DNA from: Clostridium thermosuccinogenes
GTDB lineage: Bacteria > Bacillota > Clostridia > Acetivibrionales > DSM-5807
Reading direction: 5' to 3'
DNA length: 64,000 nucleotides
Assembly (NCBI RefSeq): GCF_002896855.1
Contig: NZ_CP021850.1
Span: 3,373,665-3,437,664, forward strand
Below, piece by piece: positions 28,920-38,001 of the stretch. The position numbers and the translations under genes are program-made. Numbering within the stretch: position 1 is the stretch's first letter; every line of letters begins with the position of its first letter. The notes under the pieces were generated by a model that saw only the letters and a program-made list of their open reading frames with translations, made no database searches and was not told where the DNA came from.

Positions 28920-30109
28920 AAGCCATCATGCCCATAAAACCTGTCTGCCAGTGTTGCAGCAAATTTCTTTAGTTTCCCTTGCTCATCACAAAAACGAAGT
29001 ATTGTGTATTTATCCCTCATGTACATGGCATTCAACATACCATCCATAAACATCTCCCGATCAATGCCTAACTCCCTGGGATTTGTCTTTGCCCCGACTT
29101 TTTCCAGCAATCTCCTAACATAAGATGAAGAAGGGTACTCTATACCCTGTGGAAGCTTATCTGCAATCATTTCATACAGTATTGCGGTTATAAGCGTCGC
29201 AGTTCCTACTGCATTTCCGTGTAGAGGATGTTTCATACCCCTTTCAATTGCCTTGATTTCCCAATAATGTGCCAATTGATGCTCGGTTCCCGATGCAGGT
29301 CTGGAAATTCCCACCAAGCCCATCGAAATTCCTGTCAATATCAAAGCTTCTATTAAGCTGCCAATAGCTGCCTCGTCCCTGCATGTCAGCCCATCAGTAC
29401 TGTTTATGCATTTATCGACGGCATTTTGAACAAGCTTGGCCGTTGTTTCACAGTAATACTCTTTCGCCATTATCCTTGCTAGCTGCCAGTCAGCTTTTGC
29501 GGTGAGTTTTCCAAGAATATCCCCATATCCTGCCTTGATCATTTCCATTGGAGCGTCTTTCATAACAGATGTATCAGCAAATATTGCATAGGGATATTTC
29601 GCTTGGAATGTAATCTTTTTATTTCCTACAACCAAAGGCGAGCCAACAGATGCATATCCATCCATTGAAGGAGCCGTACCAGTAATCGCAAAAGGTATTT
29701 TGGTTCTGAAGGCAACTATTCTGGACAAGTCATTTAACACACCGGAACCCACTGCAAGTATGATTGAGACATCATTATCAAGCTCAATCAGCAGTCTTCC
29801 CACTAAATTCATATCCGGTATGAGATCGTTCTCACCAACTTCAAACATAAATGACTTATAATTAAAGCCTTTTTCTTGTAGCCTGTTTACAACTCTGTTT
29901 CCAAGCACCCTATATGTGTTGCTGTCAGACACTACAAACAACTTTCCTTTCTTAAATGGCTCCAGAGCTTTAACCAATTCATCCAGTATGTTGGTTCTTA
30001 CCACCAGTTTTTCAATATCAACTGAATGCTTTTTTCCGCAACTGCAGTTAAATGACAGCCCCGGCAAGTCTTCTATATTAATGTTAAATAAATCCTTTTC
30101 CTCTATCAT
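28916..30109 (-). CDS. sn-Glycerol-1-phosphate dehydrogenase, AraM/EgsA type
   Basis: NAD(P)-dependent, metal-dependent enzyme interconverting dihydroxyacetone phosphate and sn-glycerol-1-phosphate, 397 residues. Family marks: the Cys-containing N-terminal segment CSCGKKHSVDIE, nucleotide-binding IILAVGSGVLNDLSRIVAF, substrate region TAPSMDGYASVGSPL, and metal ligands in SGTEHQLAHYWE and HPLHGNAVG. Start at ATG 30109 (TTG 30115 also possible); no strong ribosome binding site. In B. subtilis AraM feeds archaeal-type lipid synthesis; here the catabolic neighbours suggest the reverse direction, which is inference. Confidence 0.9.
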   Translation of the reverse strand: MIEEKDLFNINIEDLPGLSFNCSCGKKHSVDIEKLVVRTNILDELVKALEPFKKGKLFVVSDSNTYRVLGNRVVNRLQEKGFNYKSFMFEVGENDLIPDMNLVGRLLIELDNDVSIILAVGSGVLNDLSRIVAFRTKIPFAITGTAPSMDGYASVGSPLVVGNKKITFQAKYPYAIFADTSVMKDAPMEMIKAGYGDILGKLTAKADWQLARIMAKEYYCETTAKLVQNAVDKCINSTDGLTCRDEAAIGSLIEALILTGISMGLVGISRPASGTEHQLAHYWEIKAIERGMKHPLHGNAVGTATLITAILYEMIADKLPQGIEYPSSSYVRRLLEKVGAKTNPRELGIDREMFMDGMLNAMYMRDKYTILRFCDEQGKLKKFAATLADRFYGHDGL

Positions 30110-30247
30110 ATTCAACTTTACTCACTTCCATATACCTATTATAAATTTCCCACGAAATGAAGTTTTTTGAAACAGAATCATAGCTTTCATCTAGAATTCA
30201 GCAAAATAAAGTTTCTTTGTTACACCATACCTATTAGAGAAAAACTT

Positions 30248-31546
30248 TTATATGAGTATTTCCATCATCGGCTTACCATCGGTATCTGGCATGGATACTC
30301 CCAGCATTTTGGCAAAAGTCGGGGCTTCATCCACAAGCTGCCCTTGTTCCAAAAAAACCTTCTTTTTAAATCCAGGTCCTATTCCCATAAAGGGAGGTTG
30401 AGGACCTTTATCAGGAAGATGCCCATGAGCTCCGTGGTAAAACCTGTAATTACCAGGGTCACAAGGAATTACGTAAGGAGATGTCCAACTGTTTCCAAAT
30501 GCAGTATACCCATCGGTCTCCAAAACAAAAGAAAAGCCTCCGTCCAGAAATTCCTTCTCGTTAATTTCTTCCCTGGTAAAAACTCTTTCGAATCCGTAAA
30601 CCCTTTCGTCACACAGAAAATGAAGATACTCCTCCACCTCTTTTGATAGAACAGTATCAGAGGGATTTTTCAGATAAACATGTGCAGAAAGACTGGCTGA
30701 TTGAGAATAAACCTTCCAGTCTGCCAGATTTCCATTTTCATCTGTTTTAATCCATCCTTTTCTTAAGAACAATACATTGGGATGGACAAAACGGCGTATT
30801 TCAAGCTGGCCATGATCGCTGAGCACAACAAAATTAGTTTCATCAATAATCCCTGCTTCTCTGGTAGCTTCAATAATCTGCCCCAGCCATTTATCTGCTA
30901 TGCGAAACCCCTCAAAAACCTTATCGGAGAACAGTCCTGTATCATGTCGGAAAGAGTCAATGTGAGCCGGATGTATCATTAAAAGATGGGGCTTAAACTT
31001 CTTTATTATGCAGCATGCACACGAAACAATAAATTCATCTGCTTGCGGGTGCTTTCGTTCCTCCAGCATACCTAGATTTGGCAAGACAATTTCTCTTACA
31101 ACATCTTCTGAAGAACCTGAGCGTCTGAAAGCATCCTCAGGAGTATCACCTGGAAACTGAGTCCAGTATTCATTGATAAGGTAGTCAATGCACTTCATGT
31201 TACCAGTAACCGGCCAGAAGACAGAAGCAGTTTTCAGCCCTGCATTTTTTGCATATTCAAAAATCGTAGGGGATTTTATAACATCACCGAACCAGTTCCA
31301 CGACAAATGCTTCTTACCAGGTTCAAACACCTCGTTGTTGATTACTCCATGGCGGTTTGGGTAGTTACCTGTCATAATGCTGACATGCGCCGGATAGGTA
31401 AGCGTAGGATAAATGGAGCGCATTTTACTTATAACGGAGCCTTCCCTGAAAAACGGACGAAAGCTATCCAATGATTTAAGATATTCAAGATCTTCACTAA
31501 CCATGGCATCCATGGAAATGACAATAAGCCGCTGCTGTTTTATCAA
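30248..31546 (-). CDS. Alkaline phosphatase superfamily phosphodiesterase/nucleotide pyrophosphatase (ENPP-like)
   Basis: Metal-dependent phosphodiesterase of 432 residues. Motifs: first metal Asp in VISMDAMVSED, nucleophile Thr in YPTLTYPAHVSIMTG, then PNRHGVINN, metal ligands in HPAHIDSFRHDTG, and SDHGQ with GAHGHLPDKGPQP near the end. This order is that of the type I phosphodiesterase (ENPP) family. No signal peptide, so it is probably cytoplasmic, unlike many relatives. Start TTG at 31546 with AGAGGT 8 bases upstream. It stands between the regulator genes and the AraM/AraL pair. Substrate unknown; a glycerophosphodiester is suggested by context only. Confidence 0.85.
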   Translation of the reverse strand: MIKQQRLIVISMDAMVSEDLEYLKSLDSFRPFFREGSVISKMRSIYPTLTYPAHVSIMTGNYPNRHGVINNEVFEPGKKHLSWNWFGDVIKSPTIFEYAKNAGLKTASVFWPVTGNMKCIDYLINEYWTQFPGDTPEDAFRRSGSSEDVVREIVLPNLGMLEERKHPQADEFIVSCACCIIKKFKPHLLMIHPAHIDSFRHDTGLFSDKVFEGFRIADKWLGQIIEATREAGIIDETNFVVLSDHGQLEIRRFVHPNVLFLRKGWIKTDENGNLADWKVYSQSASLSAHVYLKNPSDTVLSKEVEEYLHFLCDERVYGFERVFTREEINEKEFLDGGFSFVLETDGYTAFGNSWTSPYVIPCDPGNYRFYHGAHGHLPDKGPQPPFMGIGPGFKKKVFLEQGQLVDEAPTFAKMLGVSMPDTDGKPMMEILI

Positions 31547-31626
31547 TTGAAAATACCTCTTTTCTATGTCGGAAATATTCGTGAAGCTTCTTTAATTTAC
31601 CGTATGGACATAAGGTCATGATTCTT

Positions 31627-33219
31627 TTACGGTAATACAGACAGCTTTTTCCGGTAATAGGCTTTCTTTTTTCTGAAATCTGCAGGATTCTGACCCACCA
31701 GCTTGGTAAATATCCTGGAAAAATAGTGTGGATCACTGATACCAACATTCTCAGAAATCTCATTGACTCTCAGGTCAGTTTGGGAAAGAAGCTCTTTTGC
31801 CTTATCTATCCGAACCTTGGTCAGATAGTCGCTGAAAGGCTGGTTGACTTCTCTCTTGAACAAAGCTCCGAACCAGCTTACACTAAGCTTTACGTGATTT
31901 GCCACAGATTGAATGCTGATCTTCTTATTATAGTTTTGGTTGATATATTCCAAAGCTTTTTTTATTTCATCTCGCATACCGGGAGCAATAACATCAGAAT
32001 AAGCTATTATACTTTCTCTTATCTGATCTATAATCATTTCCAGATCGTAAACATTCTCCATTTTTTCGATGTGATTCACAATCCACTGCTGTAGGTTTTG
32101 AGAAGAACCGTCTGTGAGCATCACCTGACATGCAGGTGGAATAGAATGAGTCAGAACCTGCAGTAAAATGACAATTTCTTCCGGTACAGGACGGTATTTC
32201 TGGGTAACGTCAATAAACCATTGAGACAGGATTTCAGCTGCATCTTCCCCTTGCCCGCCACAAGTTAATTCATGCAGCTTGTTAATGCAGGACTGGAATT
32301 CGGCAACGGGAAAACTGTGAAACTCCCAGGAAAGCTTCTCTTCACTCAAAATTCCGCTATGACCTGAAAAATAAAACAAATGTTGTTTGCAAAACTGAAG
32401 AGACTGGTAATATTGCGGAAGATTAAATAGGTCTCTTCCTGTTTTGCCTAAAATCATTTGAAATTCCAGGCAACTGAATTCATCTTGCTGTGCAAGTCTG
32501 TCGTAAATATTTCTTAAAAGCTTTTCACTTCTTTCTTCAAAATCAAAATCGCATCTTTTGTCTGAATACAGCATAACGCAAACCTTGTCAACATCTATTT
32601 CCGGGACGATACATTTTATGCATTCGTCTTCAGACCAATTTTCAGCGGCAAGAAACTTCTCTGACAACTCCAATGAACGCATTTTTCTATAACAAAATAA
32701 CCCCAGCCTAAATGAGGAAATAAAAGTGCCATAATACTGTAGTTGTTTAATGCTCTGTGCTATATAAACCTCTGAGCCGGCGTGAAAAATATTTCCTATA
32801 ATGCTTCTCAGGTTCTGGCGCATCAACAGCCTTTCCTGATCGATGGATTTTGCCACACGGTCCATCGTTTTAATAAAATCCGATTCCTGCAGCATTATTT
32901 TAATAACATAGTCCTGCGCGCCAAGACGAAGAGCTGACTGCGCTTTATCAAAATCATCATAACAAGTAAGCATTACCACCTTAGGTGGATTAGGCATTTT
33001 CTGCACTTGCGCAAGCAACTGAAGCCCATCCATGACCGGCATGACAATGTCGGCCACAATAATATCCGGCTTTAGCATTTCAATCTTTTCCAGTGCATCT
33101 TTTCCGTTTATCGCTTCCCCGATAATTTCATAATTGCAATCCTTTAATGAAAAAGACAGGAGCCGGTTCCTTGAAAACGGTTCATCATCCACAATGAGAA
33201 TTTTCTTTTTCTTTGTCAT
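31627..33219 (-). CDS. YesN-type response regulator, REC plus AraC-family domain (second copy)
   Basis: Transcription regulator of 530 residues. Receiver domain: ILIVDDEPFSRNR, phospho-acceptor Asp in DIIVADIVMPVMDG, and Lys in DYVIKIM. The C-terminal AraC domain: VANHVKLSVSWFGALFKREV and ENVGISDPHYFSRIFTKLVG. Start ATG at 33219 with GGAGGG 11 bases upstream. It lies 37 bases after its kinase gene, in the middle of the carbohydrate island, and most likely controls the importer and enzyme genes around it. It is a distant paralogue of the regulator at 4657. Confidence 0.92.
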   Translation of the reverse strand: MTKKKKILIVDDEPFSRNRLLSFSLKDCNYEIIGEAINGKDALEKIEMLKPDIIVADIVMPVMDGLQLLAQVQKMPNPPKVVMLTCYDDFDKAQSALRLGAQDYVIKIMLQESDFIKTMDRVAKSIDQERLLMRQNLRSIIGNIFHAGSEVYIAQSIKQLQYYGTFISSFRLGLFCYRKMRSLELSEKFLAAENWSEDECIKCIVPEIDVDKVCVMLYSDKRCDFDFEERSEKLLRNIYDRLAQQDEFSCLEFQMILGKTGRDLFNLPQYYQSLQFCKQHLFYFSGHSGILSEEKLSWEFHSFPVAEFQSCINKLHELTCGGQGEDAAEILSQWFIDVTQKYRPVPEEIVILLQVLTHSIPPACQVMLTDGSSQNLQQWIVNHIEKMENVYDLEMIIDQIRESIIAYSDVIAPGMRDEIKKALEYINQNYNKKISIQSVANHVKLSVSWFGALFKREVNQPFSDYLTKVRIDKAKELLSQTDLRVNEISENVGISDPHYFSRIFTKLVGQNPADFRKKKAYYRKKLSVLP

Positions 33220-33256
33220 CGAAACTAAATCCCTCCCTTAATGCTGCATTTTCTAT

Positions 33257-34963
33257 CTAGACTGGCAAACGAATCAGAATGTCGGTTCCTTTTCCAACCT
33301 CACTTTTTAAAGTAAATTCTGACTCCTTCCCGTAATATAGAAAAATCCTGTCTCGAACATTAGCGATACCTATTCCCCCGGTTTTATTATCACGGCTGTC
33401 ACCGGATAAAATTGATTCTATTTTTTCACTACTGATGCCTACGCCGTTGTCAGAAACCAAAATTGAAAGTCTCCTATTTTCCATCCAGGTTCTGATCAAA
33501 AGATGGCCTTTCCGCTTTTCTAAAGGAAGCAGGCCATGAAAAACGGCATTTTCCACAAGGGGTTGCAGTAAAAGTTTTAAGATAGCTACATTCCCTGTAT
33601 CTTTCCCTTTTTCGATAGAATAGTCAAGGATTTCACCATACCGTATTTTTAACAATTCTATGTAATTACAGGTATAATCCAGTTCATCATCCAGATTCTG
33701 AAGCAGGTTTTTGCTAAGACCATAACGAAGCAGCTTGACAAGCTTGCTGAGCGCTTCGTGTACCTTTTCCCTTGGGCTTGAATCCACCATCATGTTAATT
33801 ACGTCCAGCGTATTGTACAAAAAATGAGGCCTTATTTGAGACAGCAGAACATTCATATCCGATTCCGATTTCTGTTTGCTGATGGTTTTAACCTGTTCAA
33901 TCAACTCCTTTACCATTTCAGACATATGATTGAACTGCATGGCAACTTCTCCGAACTCATCCTTTCTTTCCACCTTGATACGATAGTCAAAATCCCCTCC
34001 GCTGACATGGCGGATTCCCTTACTCAGATTATTCATGGGAACAGTAAACCATTCATGGATGAAAACAATATAAATTAACAGTAAACCTAAAAAGCCGACT
34101 ATGATGACTGCAATAATTTTTAAATTAAATGGTTGGAATTTTGACTGAAGCTTATATATATCTGCTACTATAATAATGGACCAGTAGGGATTTGTCTTCA
34201 TACTTGCATACGAGTAGCACATGTCGTTTTTTTCCAGATATCTAATCGCCGAATCCAAATCCTGCATTTCTTCAGGTGCAGAAGCGATAGGAGTCAAGTA
34301 ATAGTACCCAGCATCTTTGTATTTGTAATTGTCAGCAAGTTTTCCGTTTTTTTCATACAAGTAGGTGGTAATCTCATAGTTTCCATTATAGATGGATGTG
34401 CTAGATAAAAACTCCGTTAGGCCGATGACAATACTCAACGCGCCGATATATTCATGATTATGGTATATGGGCATGACAGTAAGGCAAAGAGGCTGATAAA
34501 TGTCATTGCTGGTGTCAATATTGGAATAAAATTTCTCACTCCAGGATATGCCCTTTGAATTTTTTTCTAACAGTTCCCGAATTATGTTTTTTTCTTGCTC
34601 TCCAAAATGCCAGTAAGTTATGGGATAGCCAATCTCTTTTCCGTCCTTTCCAATAAACACAATGCCTTTGATGCATGTGCTCCTGTTGTGGAAAATAATG
34701 CTGATTACATTATCAAGGTTACTTATATCATCGTTTACGATACCATTGCTTTTAATGTTGACAAGAAGCTCATTTATACTGTCGGTTGAATTAGTTAATG
34801 AAAACATCACTTGCTCGGTCAGTTTCTGCAATGAATCCTCCTGCGTGCTTCGAAAAAACTGAATCAGATAACTGTAGGAAACCCATGTGATTCCAATAGA
34901 AAAAATCACACAAGGGATAATCATCAAAAGTGATATTTGTGTGCGAAACCTTGAACAATTCAT
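33257..34963 (-). CDS. YesM-type sensor histidine kinase (second copy)
   Basis: Membrane kinase of 568 residues. TM1 (ISLLMIIPCVIFSIGITWVS) near residues 10-30, an extracellular Cache-like sensing region, TM2 (IIAVIIVGFLGLLLIYIVFI) near 280-300, HAMP (VERKDEFGEVAMQFN), His_kinase domain with LSQIRPHFLYNTLDVI, then the ATPase N box LLQPLVENAVFHGL and G boxes SDNGVGIS and KTGGIGIANVRDR. Start ATG at 34963 with GGAGGAA upstream. It probably senses binding of the island's substrate, directly or through a binding protein. Confidence 0.93.
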   Translation of the reverse strand: MNCSRFRTQISLLMIIPCVIFSIGITWVSYSYLIQFFRSTQEDSLQKLTEQVMFSLTNSTDSINELLVNIKSNGIVNDDISNLDNVISIIFHNRSTCIKGIVFIGKDGKEIGYPITYWHFGEQEKNIIRELLEKNSKGISWSEKFYSNIDTSNDIYQPLCLTVMPIYHNHEYIGALSIVIGLTEFLSSTSIYNGNYEITTYLYEKNGKLADNYKYKDAGYYYLTPIASAPEEMQDLDSAIRYLEKNDMCYSYASMKTNPYWSIIIVADIYKLQSKFQPFNLKIIAVIIVGFLGLLLIYIVFIHEWFTVPMNNLSKGIRHVSGGDFDYRIKVERKDEFGEVAMQFNHMSEMVKELIEQVKTISKQKSESDMNVLLSQIRPHFLYNTLDVINMMVDSSPREKVHEALSKLVKLLRYGLSKNLLQNLDDELDYTCNYIELLKIRYGEILDYSIEKGKDTGNVAILKLLLQPLVENAVFHGLLPLEKRKGHLLIRTWMENRRLSILVSDNGVGISSEKIESILSGDSRDNKTGGIGIANVRDRIFLYYGKESEFTLKSEVGKGTDILIRLPV

Positions 34964-35174
34964 CCCATTCCTCCATTAAGAACCACATAAACACCTTTTG
35001 CCCACACACATTATGTCAAAAATTATGCGTATATGGAAAGTTGATACTTTCTCATCATCATCCATGTCACTGGACTGTGTAATGCCAAAACGGTGACAAT
35101 TGCAATCCTTTTGCAATCTTTCAAATACAGATTCTCAGTATTTACAGTACATGAAAAGGCGGATATCAAACGGG

Positions 35175-36086
35175 TTACAAGCGATAATGGATGCTACCTC
35201 CAAAAATGTTGTCGGTAATGATAATATTGTTGCTATATTTAGTTTCTATTCCAACACCCTTCCCAGTAATAATATTTCCGCTGATGATACAGTTTTCCCA
35301 ATAATAACAGGATATCCCGCACCCTGAATCCACCACATTGTCTTTTACAATAATTCCGGTATAGTAATTGTTCTCATAGGTGGTATGAGACCCTACAAAT
35401 ATCGGATGAGCCGGCAAACGTTCAGAAGCTTTGCAGATGCATCCCGAAATTTCAATATCATGGCATACCGTGCCATCCCATGCTTTATTTCCGGAGTTTT
35501 TTAAGGCAACATCCAATTGTATGGCTTCTTTATCTGCATTTCCCCTCTTAAAACCCATCAGGGTGCAATTTAGAATTTTAGAGCGCCTGCAGGCATTGTA
35601 TTCAATAGCATGATATACAGCCGTGTTTAAAACAGTAACCTGCTTAATTACAATATCTTCACAATGGGTAAAGGAAATTCCGTTCTGGCCGTAATTAGTC
35701 CCTGTGCTGCCATCGGCAGCATCGCAATCCCACGTTCCGCCTTCCACTACTATATGACTGTGACCGGAATATCCAGTAGGTTCTTCACCTCTTCCCTGAT
35801 TCACCAAAAGCTCTGTGGTTCCTTTCGCTTTAATTATAGCACCATAGGCATATATATTAGTATAGTCCCTTACAAAAAAAGCAGCCGTTGTTAAATAGAT
35901 TTTCCCCGGCGTAAAATATACTGTTCCTCCTCCAGCATAAAAAACATCGTCCAGCGCCTGCTGTATGGCAATATGATCATCGGTCATACCGTCACCTGCA
36001 GCGCCATAATCATCCACTGAAACCATTATTGTATTTGGAAACTTTATATTTTTATTTTTATCCTGCATTGTTCTCAATACCGGCAT
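35175..36086 (-). CDS. Right-handed beta-helix protein (pectate-lyase superfamily), copy 1, no signal peptide
   Basis: Parallel beta-helix protein of 303 residues of the pectate lyase/GH28-like fold: VSVDDYGAAGDGMTDDHIAI at the N-terminus is the classic opening, followed by repeated coils (EDIVIKQVTVLNTAV, CHDIEISGCICKAS, ENCIISGNIITGKG). It is homologous over its whole length to the lipoprotein at 38002, sharing EEPTGYSGHSHI and KNSGNKAWDGT. It begins MPVLRTMQDKNKNIKFPNT with no export signal, and a TAG stop directly precedes the ATG, so no leader is hidden upstream. AAGGAGG is present. It is either cytoplasmic or has lost its leader. Lyase or hydrolase activity is not established. Confidence 0.85.
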   Translation of the reverse strand: MPVLRTMQDKNKNIKFPNTIMVSVDDYGAAGDGMTDDHIAIQQALDDVFYAGGGTVYFTPGKIYLTTAAFFVRDYTNIYAYGAIIKAKGTTELLVNQGRGEEPTGYSGHSHIVVEGGTWDCDAADGSTGTNYGQNGISFTHCEDIVIKQVTVLNTAVYHAIEYNACRRSKILNCTLMGFKRGNADKEAIQLDVALKNSGNKAWDGTVCHDIEISGCICKASERLPAHPIFVGSHTTYENNYYTGIIVKDNVVDSGCGISCYYWENCIISGNIITGKGVGIETKYSNNIIITDNIFGGSIHYRL

Positions 36087-36283
36087 CTATATACCTCCTT
36101 GTACAATTAATATTGTATTAAATCAGTGACCAAAGCCACTGTTTGACCCATCAATTTTTATAGTTAACATAACATTTTAAGCTTCATACTTTTCCAAACA
36201 TCAAGCACATCATCCGGCTTCACATCTTAGCCATTATGCCAGCATCTGTTGGCCTGAACTTTGACAATCATGTATAATATTTT

Positions 36284-36470
36284 CCGGACTTGGAAGGTGT
36301 GTGTTTCACCTCCTGGGACGGACCTTAGCGGGCCGATTACCCGTAAAAAAGAGTATTTATCCATTCCGGTAAGTCTACATGATTTGGCTGGTTGAGGCCA
36401 GCTTAAAGCTGGTTCCTCGTGTCACATGCAAGGTTGTTTGCTTACATGGGAAGGAATGGAGACTTTTAAG
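36284..36470 (+). ncRNA. Candidate IS110 bridge RNA
   Basis: Non-coding left-end region upstream of the transposase, where IS110-group elements encode the bridge RNA that pairs with target and donor DNA. It can form hairpins AGGTG-N7-CACCT (36295-36311) and CGGG-N7-CCCG (36329-36343). It contains TTGGC (36384-36388) and TTAAAG (36403-36408) around a small hairpin; these match the left flank and complement the right flank of the insertion. The start would be near 36284 if the junction promoter is used. Pairing was judged by eye. Confidence 0.4.
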
Positions 36471-36500
36471 TCCATTCATCTTGTAAAGGAGGCATTTTTT

Positions 36501-37790
36501 ATGAATTTCAGACCTATGGCAGGAATCGATGTAGGTAAATTCTTTAGTGAGATGGCAATTCTTTCTCCATCCAATGAAGTAATTGCCCGCATGAAGATCC
36601 GCCATGATTCCAGTTCTGACGTTGAAAGAGCCGTTAAATTACTGAAAAAAACGGAAAAGGACTTTGATTCTAGGCCTTTCGTCGTCATGGAATCCACCGG
36701 GCACTATCACAAAATCCTTTTCCATTCACTTTGTAAAGCTGGATTTGAGGTTTCCATCATAAACCCCATCCAAACTGATTCTATCAAAAATATTGGAATC
36801 AGGAAAGTGAAAAATGATAAAGTTGATGCCCGGAAAATTGCCCTGCTATACAGATTTCAGGAGCTTAAAACTACTAATATCCCAGATGAAGATATTGAAT
36901 GTCTGCGAAGCCTTTGCCGACAGTACTACAAGCTCTCTGACGAACTTACTGCCTACAAAAACAGGCTTACAGGTATTGTTGACCAACTCATGCTAAACTT
37001 CAAGGATGTATTCCCTAACATCTTTTCAAAGGCTGCTCTCGCAGTATTAGAAAAATATCCTACGCCTGTGCATATTCTTAAAGCCAACAGAAACAAGTTG
37101 ATTGCACTGATACAAAAGAATTCCCGCAGAAGCCTTAAGTGGTCAACTGCAAAGTATGAGCTTTTGGTCTCCAAGGCCAGAGAATTTGCACCTTTGAGCA
37201 TTAATAACTCTTCAAATATTGCCATGCTTGGGGTGTATATCTCTATGATTAAAACCTTGGAGGAAAACCTTGAGAAAGTCCTCAAAGCCATTCGTTCATT
37301 GATTGCTGAAGATATGGCAAAGGACATACCCATGCTGGCACTGACTCTCGAGCTTCTACAAAGCATTCCAGGTATAGGACTTATCTCTGCTGTTACCATT
37401 CTGGCTGAAATTGGCGACTTTTCAGCTTTTTCAAAGCCAGGCAAGCTAGTTGCTTATTTCGGCATTGACCCCTCTGTAATGCAGTCCGGAGAGTTTACCG
37501 GCACACAAAACAAGATGTCAAAAAGGGGGTCAAGGCTGCTTCGCAGGGTACTTTTCACAATTGCTCTTGCTAATATCCGCACTAAGCGTGACAAAACAGC
37601 TTGCAACCCTGTACTGATGGAATATTACAAAAACAAATGCCAGAACAAGCCTAAAAAAGTGGCCTTAGGAGCTGTTATGCGTAAGCTTGTTAATTATATT
37701 TTTGCTGTTCTTAGGGATAGAAAGCCTTATCAGCTACGTAGCCCTCAGGAACATGCGAAGAATCTTGCAGCAAAGCATACAGCAGCTTAA
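36501..37790 (+). CDS. IS110-family transposase (DEDD RuvC-like plus Tnp_20 domain)
   Basis: Site-specific recombinase of 429 residues. The N-terminal RuvC-like domain has the DEDD set: Asp10 in AGIDVGKFF, Glu64 in VVMESTGHY, Asp106 and Asp109 in KNDKVDARKIA. The C-terminal Tnp_20 domain begins SIPGIGLISAVTILAEIGD and reads LVAYFGIDPSVMQSGEFTG, with the Ser of QSG as the probable nucleophile. The frame is intact. Start ATG at 36501 with AAAGGAGG 10 bases upstream; the frame is open to 36426 without support. It runs opposite to the host operon. Confidence 0.93.
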   Translation: MNFRPMAGIDVGKFFSEMAILSPSNEVIARMKIRHDSSSDVERAVKLLKKTEKDFDSRPFVVMESTGHYHKILFHSLCKAGFEVSIINPIQTDSIKNIGIRKVKNDKVDARKIALLYRFQELKTTNIPDEDIECLRSLCRQYYKLSDELTAYKNRLTGIVDQLMLNFKDVFPNIFSKAALAVLEKYPTPVHILKANRNKLIALIQKNSRRSLKWSTAKYELLVSKAREFAPLSINNSSNIAMLGVYISMIKTLEENLEKVLKAIRSLIAEDMAKDIPMLALTLELLQSIPGIGLISAVTILAEIGDFSAFSKPGKLVAYFGIDPSVMQSGEFTGTQNKMSKRGSRLLRRVLFTIALANIRTKRDKTACNPVLMEYYKNKCQNKPKKVALGAVMRKLVNYIFAVLRDRKPYQLRSPQEHAKNLAAKHTAA

Positions 37791-38001
37791 TAGTACTGTT
37801 ACTTGATGTTTAGTTTTCAAAGAGCAACTTACTATTTTGGACCAGCTATTTTATGTCTACTTCACCTGGGTGGTCTTGTTGTCATGCCTTTTTTAGCTCA
37901 TGTGTTTTTTGAAAAATTCTTTTATTTTTCAAAAAAAGCTCTTGACTTTAATTAGCTGGTCTTTTCTCTTCAAGCACATGAATAAGAAGCATGATAAAAG
38001 A

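Larger units (their letters stand above)
36254..37947 (+). mobile_element. Complete IS110-family element with candidate ends
   Basis: The element carries one transposase gene (36501-37790), about 245 bases of 5' non-coding DNA and about 155 bases of 3' non-coding DNA. No inverted terminal repeats are seen, as expected for IS110. Ends proposed from CT dinucleotides at 36254-36255 and 37946-37947: joining them would place TTGACT (37942-37947) 17 bases before TATAAT (36273-36278), a circle-junction promoter of the kind known for IS110. A 12-bp inverted repeat (37905-37916 with 37925-37936) lies just inside the right end. The element separates the two beta-helix paralogues. Exact ends are inferred. 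Confidence 0.6.

Noticed and set aside
36261-36278. TTGACA followed by TATAAT as a promoter inside the IS110 left end
   Set aside because: The spacer is only 6 bases, too short for RNA polymerase; the TATAAT fits better with the TTGACT of the opposite end at 17 bases.
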